A stretch of DNA of 64,000 nucleotides from an uncultured Bacteroidota bacterium (GCA_946414435.1 CAMKOM010000011.1:1-64000); one strand, 5' to 3'; counted from the first letter of the stretch, positions 37,887-49,200 are shown. The notes: generated by a model not told the origin, from the sequence alone. Translations and numbers: made by a program.

Positions 37887-38278
37887 GGGGTTGATTGGAT
37901 TTGACAGCAAGATGAAAAGGTGGGTAAGCACGTCGGGCGCAGTGAAACCGGCCCGTAAATCCCGGACACAAAACTATAACTGGCGAAAATTCTTACGCTC
38001 TTGCCGCCTAATCGAAGTATAGTAGATTGGCCTAATCCCGGTTCAAGGAGCTGGGACAAGACGCATCGCGGAAGCCCTTGTCTTGAGGCTCGCCGATTCT
38101 GATGTGCAGCAATTCGGGACTGGCTCGCATTAGCCTCGTAATGCGGGTGAGATTTTGAGGATAAGGTGCTGGTAGGTGGCTTTGATCCGGCCAGCGCACG
38201 AAAACCAAGTCGGAGCTAAGCGTGTAGAAAGCTCATGGTTTCCTTGTTTGGACCCGGGTTCAAATCCCGGCAGCTCCA
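37887..38278 (+). ncRNA. ssrA: tmRNA (transfer-messenger RNA)
   Basis: Rescues stalled ribosomes and tags the unfinished protein for proteolysis. The ends GGGGTTG and CAGCTCC pair as a tRNA-like acceptor with wobbles; the T arm reads GGACCCGGGTTCAAATCC. The reading frame from 37982 encodes the tag GENSYALAA followed by TAA at 38009-38011, close to the tags known from Bacteroides (GETNYALAA) and Porphyromonas gingivalis (GENNYALAA). The length of 392 bases is typical. The ORF-track entry 38176..38367 lies over it and is not a gene. Confidence 0.95.
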
Positions 38279-38279
38279 C

Positions 38280-38308
38280 GAAGCGCCTTTTTCGGGCGCT
38301 TTTTTTTA
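38280..38308 (+). terminator. Terminator of tmRNA
   Basis: AAGCGCC, loop TTTTTC, GGGCGCTT and eight T residues directly after the tmRNA 3' end. Confidence 0.85.
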
Positions 38309-38505
38309 GATCACGATTGGTAACAAAATGTATGGAACCTTTAATGTATGCCCGGTTTCGTTCGTGATTTCATGGAATGTATATCATCTTTTTTTTCTTA
38401 GAACATGTTTGTTATTAGTGTGTGGGATGGAATACCATTTTTGTAGAGTGTGGTGTCCAAATATTAGTTTTTTCATAAAAGTAAAATTATATACATAAAA
38501 GTTTG

Positions 38506-38540
38506 TGATATTGTATATCCGAAAAAATGATATTGTATAT
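38506..38540 (+). repeat. 13-base direct repeat upstream of the accessory cluster
   Basis: TGATATTGTATAT occurs at 38506 and again at 38528, 22 bases apart start to start, or about two helical turns. The surrounding 38309-38612 gap is strikingly AT-rich and otherwise shows no gene; a weak TATCTTTA box lies just downstream near 38552. The pair could be an operator for the seven-gene cluster. Confidence 0.6.
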
Positions 38541-38612
38541 TAAAAATAATTATATCTTTATGTCTTTACCAATGTTTTTTGTCGGGTGGATTATTGAAAT
38601 ACTTTTTGTAAG

Positions 38613-39533
38613 ATGAAGAAATTGCTAGGCATGTCAATGGCTCTGCTATTATTCTGCTTGATGGCGAGCGCGGAAGATGTATCGAACAAGATGGATGAAA
38701 TAATGTCGCTAATGCGCAACAATGAAGTTGTAAGGTATGAATACGATTATTTTACTGCTCCGGGGAATGCCGTATCAACAATTGTGTCAGCAGGGAGATA
38801 TTATACTGACAGTTTGCCCAAAATCAGATGCCAGGCGTACAAATATGCGTCAGTGGCCGCATTGCAAAGTGGAAGCGATTCGGCCAAAATGATGGTTGTT
38901 GAAGATTTGTTGAGGTCATGTGATGATTCGTCGAGCATTGTGGTTCAGAATGCTTGGCAGGAATTGACAAAATTCGATAAGAAGTATTATACGGAAGAAT
39001 CAAAACGTAGGCTTGAGCATATCATTGATGATGGTAAGTTTTTCTCAGAAAGGTTTTTCCTGATAGGAGGTTATGTGGGATCGGAAAATATGGTTTCGAT
39101 ATTGAAGAACAGACGAGCTCTATGTGAAAAGAATCTGCAATGGTATGTTGATGTGGCATTGTGCAGATTGAATGATAATTCATCGGTTCAGACGATACTC
39201 ACTCGTCTTTCAAAGATCAGGCCATCGTTGGATTTTGTAGACTTGCTTCTGCCAGACTTGCTTTATACGCGGCAGCGCGAGATTTATGATTGGATAATAA
39301 AAGAAGCGATGACGGATGAATGTAAGTGTGTGAGTCGCAGCCCTGTTAGTGAGCGGCAAATACCATGCGCTTATTATATTATGTATGAGATTGCTGATTA
39401 TATAGATGGTTTTCCTATCGAGAGGGATGAAGATGGGGAAAAGGATGATGATTTTTCGAAATCGGACATTAAAAATATGCGCACATGGTTAGGTGCGAAT
39501 TTGAATTATAGAATAATTGATGCTGGTTACTAA
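38613..39533 (+). CDS. Exported helical protein, first gene of the surface cluster
   Basis: A 306-residue protein I do not recognise. A signal peptide (MKKLLGMSMALLLFCLMASA) is followed by a mostly alpha-helical protein with helix pairs about 35-45 residues apart (CQAYKYASVAALQSGSDSAK, IVVQNAWQELTKFD, LQWYVDVALCRLNDNSSVQT), reminiscent of HEAT-like solenoids. Four cysteines lie in the second half (CKCVS, CAYY). It is probably periplasmic. It ends one base before the next start codon, so it is almost certainly translated from the same transcript as the barrel protein; a periplasmic chaperone or scaffold role is only a guess. Confidence 0.6.
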   Translation: MKKLLGMSMALLLFCLMASAEDVSNKMDEIMSLMRNNEVVRYEYDYFTAPGNAVSTIVSAGRYYTDSLPKIRCQAYKYASVAALQSGSDSAKMMVVEDLLRSCDDSSSIVVQNAWQELTKFDKKYYTEESKRRLEHIIDDGKFFSERFFLIGGYVGSENMVSILKNRRALCEKNLQWYVDVALCRLNDNSSVQTILTRLSKIRPSLDFVDLLLPDLLYTRQREIYDWIIKEAMTDECKCVSRSPVSERQIPCAYYIMYEIADYIDGFPIERDEDGEKDDDFSKSDIKNMRTWLGANLNYRIIDAGY

Positions 39534-39534
39534 A

Positions 39535-41268
39535 ATGCACCTTAAGAGTTTATTTGTCTTTTTGTCAATGATGTTACCATATATGTTGTATTCACAAGAA
39601 TTATCTGGAATTACAGAGAATGAGCCGGTTACAATAAACGGCGGCATCAATGTGAATGGAGTGTTTTATCATAGCAAAGACACATTGGCAACGCGGGAAC
39701 CATTCTCTTATGTTGTGTCTGGCAATATCAATTTGAATCTGTATAATGTGGTCAACTGCCCGATAACTTTTACGTATTCAAACTATAAAGCCAATTGGTC
39801 GCAACCATTCAACTTCAATCAATTCGGGATGACACCATCATATAAATGGATAAAAACATATATCGGATATAACTCAATGTCGTTTTCCGACTATACATTA
39901 AGTGGGCACCAGTTTTTGGGCTTTGGGATAGAAGTCTCTCCCGATATTCCTTGGAAATACGCTGCAATGTACGGACGATTGTTAAAACCTGTTGAGGAAG
40001 ACACCACAAATGAATACAACATTCCAGCATATGCAAGATATGGTTATGCTACAAGCGTTGAGTATTCGGGTTATGGCAACATTAAACTTGTTTTGTTTAA
40101 AGCGTGGGATGATGAAGGCTCTTTGTCAGAACAACCTGTTAAAACCCTGCTTTATCCTAAAAGCAATCTGGCGTTAAGTATAAGCGTGTCAGAGCCTATA
40201 GGAGAGCGCTTGATGTTTGACGGGGAATTTTCCACTTCGGCTTTGAATGCCGATACAAGAAACAAAGAAGAAAAAGATGGCGAGCATATTTTCAAGGTTA
40301 CAAGATTTTTACAAAAAAACACAATATCAACAGTGTATTATTGCGCATACAAGGGGGCTTTGAAATATACGGGTAACGGGTACGGACTTGGAGTTTCATA
40401 CGAAAGAGTAAATCCTGGATACGAGACATTGGGAGCGTACTATTTTACAAATGATTTCGAGAATATTACGTTCGATGCATCAACAACTTTGCTGAAAGAG
40501 ACATTGAACATAAACGGCCGAATAGGATTGCAACGCGATGATCTAGATGGAACAAATTCTTCGAACACAACTAAGATCGTCGGAAGCCTGAATATGCAGT
40601 ATGTCATGAGTCAAAAAACATGTTTATCGCTGAATTACTCGAATTTTACTGGCTATACATTTATTAAAAGTGAATTTGATGACATTAACGCAACCGATCC
40701 ATACCAAAACGTTGATACGCTGAAGTTTACGCAGATTAATCAGTCTGTTTCAGCCAATATATCGCACCGGTTGGGAAATGTTGAGAACAAAGATCTACAA
40801 CAAACAATAAATGTCAACGCAACCTTTCAGAATCAGACTATGCAACAAAACAAATTGCATACACCGGGAACAAGATTTTACAACGGGAATGTTTCTTACA
40901 ATGTGAACGTGCAAAATTTGAAGCTGGGAATGTTCTGTTCTTTAAATGCCAACTACAGCGAGATCCCAGATATGGATGACGCCTTCACTATTGGCCCTAC
41001 GATAGGAGGCAACAAAAATTGGTTTGATGATAAATTGAAGTTAACAGTTTCCATGTCATATAACGATGAACTGATAACCAAAAACAATTCGGAAGTATGG
41101 ATATTCAGGGCAGGATGTTCTTATAAATTAAAGGAACATCATCAATTTGACATGTCGTTTTCAGAACAAAACAGACAAGCAAAAGATCAGGGAAGAGTCA
41201 ACGACCTGACATTTACTATAGGATATAAGTATAACTTTAATGTTAAATACAGTGAGATTTTCAAGTAA
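39535..41268 (+). CDS. Predicted outer-membrane beta-barrel protein
   Basis: A 577-residue protein with signal peptide MHLKSLFVFLSMMLPYMLYS. The rest is made of alternating hydrophobic/polar strands with aromatic belts and short turns (LALSISVSEPIGERLMFDGE, TCLSLNYSNFTGYTF, KLTVSMSYNDELI) and ends with a strand YKYNFNVKYSEIFK, as expected for a large outer-membrane barrel. No plug or TonB box is seen. The ORF track begins at 39517; the ATG at 39535, one base after the previous stop, is preferred. It may be the membrane anchor or export pore for the surface proteins encoded downstream. Family unknown to me. Confidence 0.65.
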   Translation: MHLKSLFVFLSMMLPYMLYSQELSGITENEPVTINGGINVNGVFYHSKDTLATREPFSYVVSGNINLNLYNVVNCPITFTYSNYKANWSQPFNFNQFGMTPSYKWIKTYIGYNSMSFSDYTLSGHQFLGFGIEVSPDIPWKYAAMYGRLLKPVEEDTTNEYNIPAYARYGYATSVEYSGYGNIKLVLFKAWDDEGSLSEQPVKTLLYPKSNLALSISVSEPIGERLMFDGEFSTSALNADTRNKEEKDGEHIFKVTRFLQKNTISTVYYCAYKGALKYTGNGYGLGVSYERVNPGYETLGAYYFTNDFENITFDASTTLLKETLNINGRIGLQRDDLDGTNSSNTTKIVGSLNMQYVMSQKTCLSLNYSNFTGYTFIKSEFDDINATDPYQNVDTLKFTQINQSVSANISHRLGNVENKDLQQTINVNATFQNQTMQQNKLHTPGTRFYNGNVSYNVNVQNLKLGMFCSLNANYSEIPDMDDAFTIGPTIGGNKNWFDDKLKLTVSMSYNDELITKNNSEVWIFRAGCSYKLKEHHQFDMSFSEQNRQAKDQGRVNDLTFTIGYKYNFNVKYSEIFK

Positions 41269-44092
41269 AATATTATTACCCATAATGCTTATGGCATGTT
41301 TGCCATATGCGGGTGCGACAGAATTAGAGTCTGTTGAAGAGTGGGAAAGCAGAATTGCAGGATTGGTGCAAACTGTAAAGGATCAAAATGCATATATTGA
41401 TGCTTTCGACGAGGATACTCCCCAGATTTTACCAGTTGGCATAAAAAAAACTATTGGCGGAATAGATATGACTGTCATTCTGGACAGTGCGGTCTGCACA
41501 GAGTCAAGTACAGAAATGCAAGCTTATATGGCTATAGAATTTTTGGGGAGCGAAAAAACGATAATGTTCAAAGGGGCAAATATTAAATTCACGGCGGGAG
41601 GTTTTGTTAATGCCAGGATGCAATTGGTATCGACAAAACCGTTCAAGGTGGGAGAAATGACAATGCGACTTGACTCTCGCAATACCTATGTCGATTTTGA
41701 TTGCAATGGCTATAGAGAAACATCGCTCACAGCCCTTATAACACTGCCAGAAAAAGTATTTAAAAAAGAAGATAAGACAACAAGGGAAATTGCGGCAGAA
41801 CCTGTTACTGCAACATTTACGGGCACATTTACAAATCTTAATGACATTTTGATTTCTGCAACATTAGATCCTTTTCAAATATCGGGGTTAACAGGGTTTG
41901 GTTTTTATACCAGCAATATTACTCTGGATTTCAGCGATGAACGAAATCCCAGCTTTGGGGCGGTTACGTACAATTATGTAAATAAGGAGTTCAATGAAAA
42001 AATCGATTTGTGGAGAGGGGTGTATATAAGCAGTTTTGAAATGAAACTGCCTAAACAATTCTGCAAAGGCGGCAGCAGTACAAGTTTTTCGGCAAACGAT
42101 ATGCTTATCGATGATAATGGTATTACTGGCACAGTGGCTGGGAAAAATATTCTGCCACAAGACAAAGGAGATTTAGGCGGATGGAAATTCTCGATTAACA
42201 CTTTATCTTTAACATTTACTGCTGGCAATTTTGATAAATTCGATTTTGGTGGCAATCTGGTTTTGCCTGTCTCTGAGACCCCTTCTCCTATGTCATATAG
42301 TGCATATATAGAAAAAAACGGGGATTATGTTTTCAGTGTCACCCCTCCCGACAAAACAAAATTTGATATTTGGGCGGCGGAGATAGCTCTTTATAAGACT
42401 TCATCGGTTAAAGTATCGAAGAAAGGAAACGAATATCTTATTTGTGCCGATCTGAATGGGAAAATGACAATTGGGGCGAAAGACAGCAAAATTGAGATAG
42501 CCAATGTGGAGTTTAAGAGCTTATCAATACAAAATGTTGCCCCAAAATTTGATATAGGGGCATTTGAGGCCAAGGTCGGTGATATGAAAGGGTTCCCGAT
42601 TCAAATCAGCAGACTTGGTTATAATAAGAAAAACGATAGACATGGTTTGGCGCTTGGGGTTACAGTTTCTTTAATGAATAAGGAAGATAAAGGCTTTGGC
42701 GCGACAGGAGATTTTACAATATACGGTAAAGAGAATCCTGAAAAAGGAATATCGTCTTGGAAATATGACAAAACAGAGTTTAACTCCTTCAAACTTGATA
42801 TTAAATACACAGCTTTTGAAATGCAAGGCTCACTTGTGGTGTACAATTCAGATGCTGTTTATGGCGATGGCATGAAGGGTAATATTAAGATGAAGATAAT
42901 TGAGAAGATTGGAGTGGAAGCAACAGCGCAATTTGGCAATGTTAATGGATTCAAATATTGGTATGCAGATGCTTTTGCCAGTTTTACACCGGGAATACCT
43001 GTGTTCACGGCGGTAACAATGAACGGATTCGGAGGAGGAGCTTTTTATCACATGAATCATGTACACGATAGCTCTGTTGAATTTGGTGCCAAGGTGTTGG
43101 CAAATGCAGGAAAGACAACTGAACCAGGGCAATTTTTATCAGGCGACAAATATGTGCCGGACAAAAATGTGGGTATTGGACTGAATGCCTCGGTGTTACT
43201 GGTTGTTGGTTCGGAATCAGTGCTTAATGTCAAGGCAGGTTTTGAAATCAGTTTCTTGGCCAGTGGAGGATTAAATAAAGTGTCATTTTCGGGTGAAGCA
43301 TTGTTGCTAACTCAATATTCGCCAACAGTTAAACCAAGTGAAACCAGAATGTATGCGAGAATGTTTACGGAATACGATAATACCAACAAATCGTTTTTCG
43401 GAAGTCTTGATACATACTTGAATATTGCCGGTATTTTAACTGGTTCACAATCGGGAAATTATGCCGGACATGGTGAGATTTACTTTGGCGATGGAAAATG
43501 GAAAATATTTATGGGTACTCCAGATAGTCCGATAGGTGTTAAATTCGTAGGTATTGCTGAGGCCAAGTCGTATTTTGTAACGGGCAACTTTGATATACCG
43601 GGTGTTCCTACTCCGCCGTCGAATGTGTCGAGTATTTTGGGAAGTATGAAATACAGCGAGTGCCGCAATACAACTAAACTAAGCAATGCCGGCGGTTTTG
43701 CTTTTGGTGCAAGTTTGAATGTAGACATTCCAAATCGCGAATTCTTATGCTTCTATGGTAGTTTTGATGCGGGTGTTGGGTTTGATCTAATGCTTGTCAA
43801 CTACGGAAGAAACGCTCATTGCAAAGGCGATAGCGACGTGTTAGGTATAAATGGCTGGTATGCAACAGGACAAACTTACGCCTATGTTCGAGGTGATATA
43901 GGGATTCATTGGAGGAAACGGAGTTTGAGTATACTTGATATAGGTGTTGCAACAATACTTCAGGCACAATTGCCTAATCCTTTGTATATGTCCGGCGAAG
44001 TGGGAGGATACTATAAAGTACTTGGTGGACTGGTTAAGGGACACTGTGATTTCCAATTTGATATTGGTAAATCATGTGAAATAGTAAATTAG
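41240..44092 (+). CDS. Large exported beta-rich protein of unknown family
   Basis: A 950-residue exported protein with signal sequence SSKILLPIMLMACLPYAGA; LMAC could be a weak lipobox. The body is nearly all beta strand: repeated 30-40-residue amphipathic segments (GLTGFGFYTSNITLDFSDER, KFDFGGNLVLPVSE, YWYADAFASFTPGIPVFTAV), glycine/aromatic-rich towards the C-terminus (GFGGGAFYHMNH, GYYKVLGGLVKGHCDFQFDI). It could be a barrel or a long beta-helix/stacked-sheet protein. Four cysteines cluster near the C-terminal end. Its start overlaps the end of the barrel gene by 29 bases, suggesting translational coupling. I cannot assign a family. Confidence 0.6.
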   Translation: MLNTVRFSSKILLPIMLMACLPYAGATELESVEEWESRIAGLVQTVKDQNAYIDAFDEDTPQILPVGIKKTIGGIDMTVILDSAVCTESSTEMQAYMAIEFLGSEKTIMFKGANIKFTAGGFVNARMQLVSTKPFKVGEMTMRLDSRNTYVDFDCNGYRETSLTALITLPEKVFKKEDKTTREIAAEPVTATFTGTFTNLNDILISATLDPFQISGLTGFGFYTSNITLDFSDERNPSFGAVTYNYVNKEFNEKIDLWRGVYISSFEMKLPKQFCKGGSSTSFSANDMLIDDNGITGTVAGKNILPQDKGDLGGWKFSINTLSLTFTAGNFDKFDFGGNLVLPVSETPSPMSYSAYIEKNGDYVFSVTPPDKTKFDIWAAEIALYKTSSVKVSKKGNEYLICADLNGKMTIGAKDSKIEIANVEFKSLSIQNVAPKFDIGAFEAKVGDMKGFPIQISRLGYNKKNDRHGLALGVTVSLMNKEDKGFGATGDFTIYGKENPEKGISSWKYDKTEFNSFKLDIKYTAFEMQGSLVVYNSDAVYGDGMKGNIKMKIIEKIGVEATAQFGNVNGFKYWYADAFASFTPGIPVFTAVTMNGFGGGAFYHMNHVHDSSVEFGAKVLANAGKTTEPGQFLSGDKYVPDKNVGIGLNASVLLVVGSESVLNVKAGFEISFLASGGLNKVSFSGEALLLTQYSPTVKPSETRMYARMFTEYDNTNKSFFGSLDTYLNIAGILTGSQSGNYAGHGEIYFGDGKWKIFMGTPDSPIGVKFVGIAEAKSYFVTGNFDIPGVPTPPSNVSSILGSMKYSECRNTTKLSNAGGFAFGASLNVDIPNREFLCFYGSFDAGVGFDLMLVNYGRNAHCKGDSDVLGINGWYATGQTYAYVRGDIGIHWRKRSLSILDIGVATILQAQLPNPLYMSGEVGGYYKVLGGLVKGHCDFQFDIGKSCEIVN

Positions 44093-44125
44093 TTAATGAA
44101 ATTATGAATTAAAGTAAAAACAGGA

Positions 44126-46165
44126 ATGATGTCGCATAACTATAAGTGCAATATAATCAACTGTATATTCACATTTGTTTTTGCCTTGTTATCAGTATCG
44201 ATAAAAGCAGAAAACAAAGATATTGTCATAATGTCATCGGTTGACAATGAGATAGTGCGTTTGCGTTGGAGTCCTATAAACCACGAATTATGGCAGGTGG
44301 CTAACAAATACGGTTATACTTTGGAACGCTATATATTCGACAAAAAGAAAAGTATGACAATGGAACGGTCTGATGTTTATAGACCATTATCAATAAGCGA
44401 ATGGAGAATAATTGCCGACACTAACGACAGAGCGGCCATAGTTTCAGAAGCAATGTTTGGCGAAAATTTCGAAATAGCCAATGAAGACACATCCGCGCTT
44501 CGAATGACAAATGTCGCAAAAGAGCAGGACATGCGTTTTTCGTTTGCAATGCTTATGGCTGCGCAGGATTTCGATCTTGCTTGCAAAATGGGCGTTGGTT
44601 CATTGCAGAAAATTGAACCGGGCAAAAAATATATGTACAAGGTTTTTATAAACGCCCCCGATTCAATTGTGAAATGTGATACCGGTAGTTGCATTGTCAC
44701 TAGTAATGACATGTCGCAATTGCCCGATATACTCAGTTTGAATGCCGTGTATGTAAACGGCCGAGTTGAATTACGCTGGCCAAGGGCTACTAACGAAGAC
44801 TATTATGCAGGCTACCATATCGAGCGCTCGTCTGATTCAGTAAATTATAAGAGAGTCAACAAATCGATGTTTGTACCTTTTGAAAGCGTGGCAAATGAGC
44901 AGAATTACACATTCAGCGATACAGTTAACAATAAAACGGACGCCAGGTATTATTACAGAATCCAAGGTGTGAACTTTTTTGGCGAGTATAGCAAATATTC
45001 GCCTGTTGCCGCCGTATCAACTTATAAACCTATTACTGAAACCCCATATATTACTGAACTCGAAGATGCAGGTGGGGGAAATATTCGAGTAACATGGGAA
45101 TTCCCTGTTGACGAGCAGCAACAACTGAGCGGATTCCAAATCTTGGTGTCGGATTATGTTGCCGACAACTATATGCCTATGCTCAACGATTTGTTACCAT
45201 CGGAAACACGCCAGTGTGTGGTGCCAACGGTTGGCCCGTCGAATTATGTTATTGTTGCCGCATACGACAAGAGTGGTATTGAGTATTTGTCGATGCCGAA
45301 ATTCATCCAGCCGATTGACAGCATTCCGCCCAAAGCACCTGTGGGATTAAAAGGCAGCATGAACAGCGAAGGTGTGGTTTCATTGGATTGGACGGCCAAC
45401 ACCGAGCCCGACATTGCCGGGTATCGTGTGTTTTACACTACCGATAAATATATGGACTATACCAATCTTACAAACAGGCCTATTACCGAAAACCATTTCG
45501 AATATAAATTCCCATTGAACTGGCTCAACAGGAATATATATGTTACAGTGCTTGCCGAAGACGCATTCTATAACTTTAGCGATTTCTCCGACACCATAGC
45601 AGTAAAAGTGTTCGACACCATACCTCCATCGCCGGCAGTGTTCCGCAGCTATGAAAGCACCGATTCGGCCATTTGCATGGAGTGGGTGAATAGCTCGAGC
45701 TCCGATCTAATGGCTACTCGCCTTGTACGGACCGACGGAGCAAACGCCGACACTCTGTTAAGCTTTAAAGACGAACACACACAGTTTTGTGATTCCGGCG
45801 CAAAATCCGATAAGAGATATGAGTACACAATTGTGTCGATTGACAGTGCCGGAAATAAATCGTTGTCGAACACCATAGCTGCCACAGGCAAGCACAAACC
45901 TTATAATGTTACACTCAAGGTGAAGTTTGACGCCGGCGAGAATGCCATGGTGCTTAGCTGGGACAATGACGACGAAAAGCAAACAAGCGCATATATATAC
46001 AAAGCTGCAAACGGAGGGAAGCTATATTTGTTTAAGACAATTAGTGGCGAAGAAACCACTTTTGTTGATAGAGATGTTGAAATAAACAGGCCTTATAGCT
46101 ATAGAGTAAAAGTAAAACTTGAAAATGGCAAAACAGCCATAACTAAAACTGTTAACACTCAATAA
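44126..46165 (+). CDS. Exported fibronectin type III multidomain protein
   Basis: A 679-residue protein. After the signal peptide (IFTFVFALLSVSIKA) comes a unique domain of about 170 residues opening with IVRLRWSPINHELWQVANKY and GYTLERY. About five fibronectin type III-like domains follow from residue 200, recognisable by VELRWPRATNEDYYAGYHIE, VSLDWTANTEPDIAGYRVFY, AICMEWVNSSSSDLMATRLV and AMVLSWDNDDEKQTSAYIYK, with tyrosine-rich exits (YYYRIQGVN, YEYTIVSIDSAGN). There is no sorting domain. It probably binds partner proteins at the surface or in the periplasm; a structural role in the same complex as the adhesin is inferred from gene order. Confidence 0.7.
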   Translation: MMSHNYKCNIINCIFTFVFALLSVSIKAENKDIVIMSSVDNEIVRLRWSPINHELWQVANKYGYTLERYIFDKKKSMTMERSDVYRPLSISEWRIIADTNDRAAIVSEAMFGENFEIANEDTSALRMTNVAKEQDMRFSFAMLMAAQDFDLACKMGVGSLQKIEPGKKYMYKVFINAPDSIVKCDTGSCIVTSNDMSQLPDILSLNAVYVNGRVELRWPRATNEDYYAGYHIERSSDSVNYKRVNKSMFVPFESVANEQNYTFSDTVNNKTDARYYYRIQGVNFFGEYSKYSPVAAVSTYKPITETPYITELEDAGGGNIRVTWEFPVDEQQQLSGFQILVSDYVADNYMPMLNDLLPSETRQCVVPTVGPSNYVIVAAYDKSGIEYLSMPKFIQPIDSIPPKAPVGLKGSMNSEGVVSLDWTANTEPDIAGYRVFYTTDKYMDYTNLTNRPITENHFEYKFPLNWLNRNIYVTVLAEDAFYNFSDFSDTIAVKVFDTIPPSPAVFRSYESTDSAICMEWVNSSSSDLMATRLVRTDGANADTLLSFKDEHTQFCDSGAKSDKRYEYTIVSIDSAGNKSLSNTIAATGKHKPYNVTLKVKFDAGENAMVLSWDNDDEKQTSAYIYKAANGGKLYLFKTISGEETTFVDRDVEINRPYSYRVKVKLENGKTAITKTVNTQ

Positions 46166-46204
46166 ACGGGAAATAGTATCAACTAACAAAAACCATTACT
46201 CATT

Positions 46205-49200
46205 ATGAATAAGATTAAGAATTCTGTAAGAAAACAACTCCTGTTGGCTGGTTCGTTGCTGATGTGTATCGTGACTTATGGCGGTATTCCTTCGAAGTTG
46301 CCTGGAATGCTAAAGGCCATGGTTGGCACTCAAAATACGTATGTGTATTCGCCTAACACACCAATACTAATTGAGGAAGTTTCTTCACAAAACCATCGTG
46401 TTATTGCGATAGAATCGCATGGAATAAAAAAATATGGTGATAGCTTTTATACTTATACTTTTGCGTTTACGTTTGAATCATATAATGGCACACAGAGGGT
46501 TGTGGATAATTTGAATGGAATGCAAGACCATACACCTCAAGATTTAGATATGTATATGTGTTATGATACAGACATTCCCAATATAATAATAAATCAAGTT
46601 TCGTATAAGTCTAATGGAGAAGTTATAATTGGTGATTATATAACAAAATATGGGAATTTACATTTAGGATTTAATAATTCTTTTCAGATAAAAGGCGAGC
46701 CCTATCAACAAGTTGTTGTTCTTCCATTGATGGGATCATCCGAAAAATATAAATTTTTATATAAAAGTTACAATAAAAGTTATAATGAAAATTACAAAGA
46801 ATATATCGGTTCGCTCAGTGGCGTAATTAGTAAGAGTGCGCCGGTTACTGCGGGCGATAGGGTGTATTTCAGCGCTGATAAAAATGGCGAGGGTGTAGAT
46901 ATTGCTGTTTTTGTGAAAAATGGTTATTATTTTACGGGTTTAACAACCAAATATGAGGGGAAAGATTCTGACGGGAAGCATGGTGTATATTCTTTTGAAA
47001 TGCCATTATGTAGCGATATATACGTGTTTTCATATGTTGAAAGCACGGAAGTTGATGCTGATGGGGACACGAGAACTCGGACATATTATAGCAGCAATTA
47101 TAAGAGGTTCACTCCAACAGTTTATCCTAAGCCAACCTACACGTTTGAAAATGCCACCGAAAAAGGAGGAGTGTTGTATATCCATCCTAGGAAGAGTAGT
47201 TTTAGTATTAAAAATACTACAAGTGGTTCTATAAAAATGGGTTTTAATGCAAGCGGCACAATTTCCGGAGAACAGATAAGTAGTAATGGAAAAAAAACAT
47301 TTAATAAAAGTGATTACAGTAATGGCGCGAAGTACATCCTTAACATAGAAGCTGTTGGGGGAGGAAAATTAAAAAAAGAAATCACTGTTAAATATTTGGA
47401 GCAATGGGGAGAAAGTTTTGATATGTGCGATGCGAAAGTAACATTGACAGCACCTCCGTATTTGCCGGATAATATTTCGCCGGTTCTTACCATTGTTACC
47501 ACTAATGCACAAGGTCAAACGGGTGGAAATACTGGATCTTTTGGGAAAACCTATAATTTAAATAGAGAACCTTATAAATACAAATATGTAATAAATTATT
47601 ATAAAAACAATGAATCGATTTTCGTTGTAACCAAGGAATTTTCATTTCCGAGTAAGCTAGAATATGTTTCAGAACCAGCGGGGAAAGTTTTCAAAGGCTG
47701 TATTAGAGCATCTGACAATACAAGCATTTCGGTAAATGTGAAAGGCGGCTCAGGGACGTATAATTATTTTATCAACGGTCAAAATGTGAAGTCTGGGACA
47801 AGTGACAAGTCATATGTATTACAGCCATCAGTGGGCAATGATTATAAAATAAAAGTAACCGATTCTAATAATTGCAGTACAGAGGAAAAAACGGTTAATG
47901 TAAAAATAGATAGCCCGTTTGATTTTACAATTGTGCCCAAAAAAACTAATGGTTATGATATAGCATGCAATGGAGGAAAAGGCACTCTAACGTTTAGCAT
48001 AAAAGGTGGTACTGGTGGGTATACATATAATGGTGATCCGATATCTAATGGTGCTTCATTAAGTAGAAGTGGGGTCGGTCCACATTCTTTTACAATATCC
48101 GATAGCAGGGGGTGTAGTGAAACCCATAGCATTACTCTCACACAACCGGCAGAACTTAAGATTACCAAATTGGACTCCATCAGGGCGGATTGCAAAGAAG
48201 CAAATAATGGTAAAGTAGAAGTTACAGCTTCGGGTGGCGTAGGAACGTTAATGTATCATTTGTCAAATAATTCGGACGGAACAATAGATAGGAATGATGG
48301 AATATTTACAGGTTTAGGGGTAAAGTCGTACACTTTGAGCGTGACAGACGCAAATAATTGTGCTTCTCCGGAGACGACAGTTACGGTTGGTAGCAATCTT
48401 AAATTGGAAATAGCAAAAATAGAACCTGCAGAGTGCTACGATGAAAGACTTGGTTCAATAACTCTGGCTCCTAAATTTAAGGATGGGTTTAGTTTCAATT
48501 ATTGGTTAAACGGCGAGGAGGTAAATGGGCCAAAAATCGTGAACGTGGAAGCAGGTGATAATTATAAAGTTAAAGTGAAGCCAGTTGGTTCAGATTGTTT
48601 TGCAGAGTTGGGTGGTATTCAAGTTGGTGGTCCCACAGAACCTCTGCAAATAGAAACAATAGACATAACACGTTGTTCAAAAACCGATTCAAATGATGGT
48701 GAATTAAGTGTAACGCCCCAAGGCGGAACAGGAGAATATAAGGTGAGTATAAAAGACAAGGAGGGTAATGATGTTAAGGATAGTAAAAAACTTTATCCGG
48801 GCGATTATTATGTAACTATAACCGATGCCAATGAATGTGTTTATTCGAAAAAAGATCCAATATCAATCCCGAGTCCCACAAAAGATTTAGGTTTTATAGA
48901 TACAATAATCCAACATGTTACATGCAATGGAGGAGACACTGCGAAAATAACAGTATATGCTGACGGAGGATGGCCATACCCTAATGGGGGTTATAAATAT
49001 ACACTTATCAATAGCAATAACAAGAAGTTGTACGATAATGTATTATCTAATAAATCATACACATTTTCTAAATTGACGGCAGGCCATTATAAGGTGATAG
49101 TAACAGATGAAATGAAAGTTGCTGATACTATTAGTGTGGAAGTCAAAGAACCTGATCCTTTGTCAGCTAGTAGTGAAGTGACAAAAGAAATCAGTTGCCC

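Noticed and set aside
38176-38367. 63-residue ORF
   Set aside because: Lies over the 3' end of tmRNA and its terminator.
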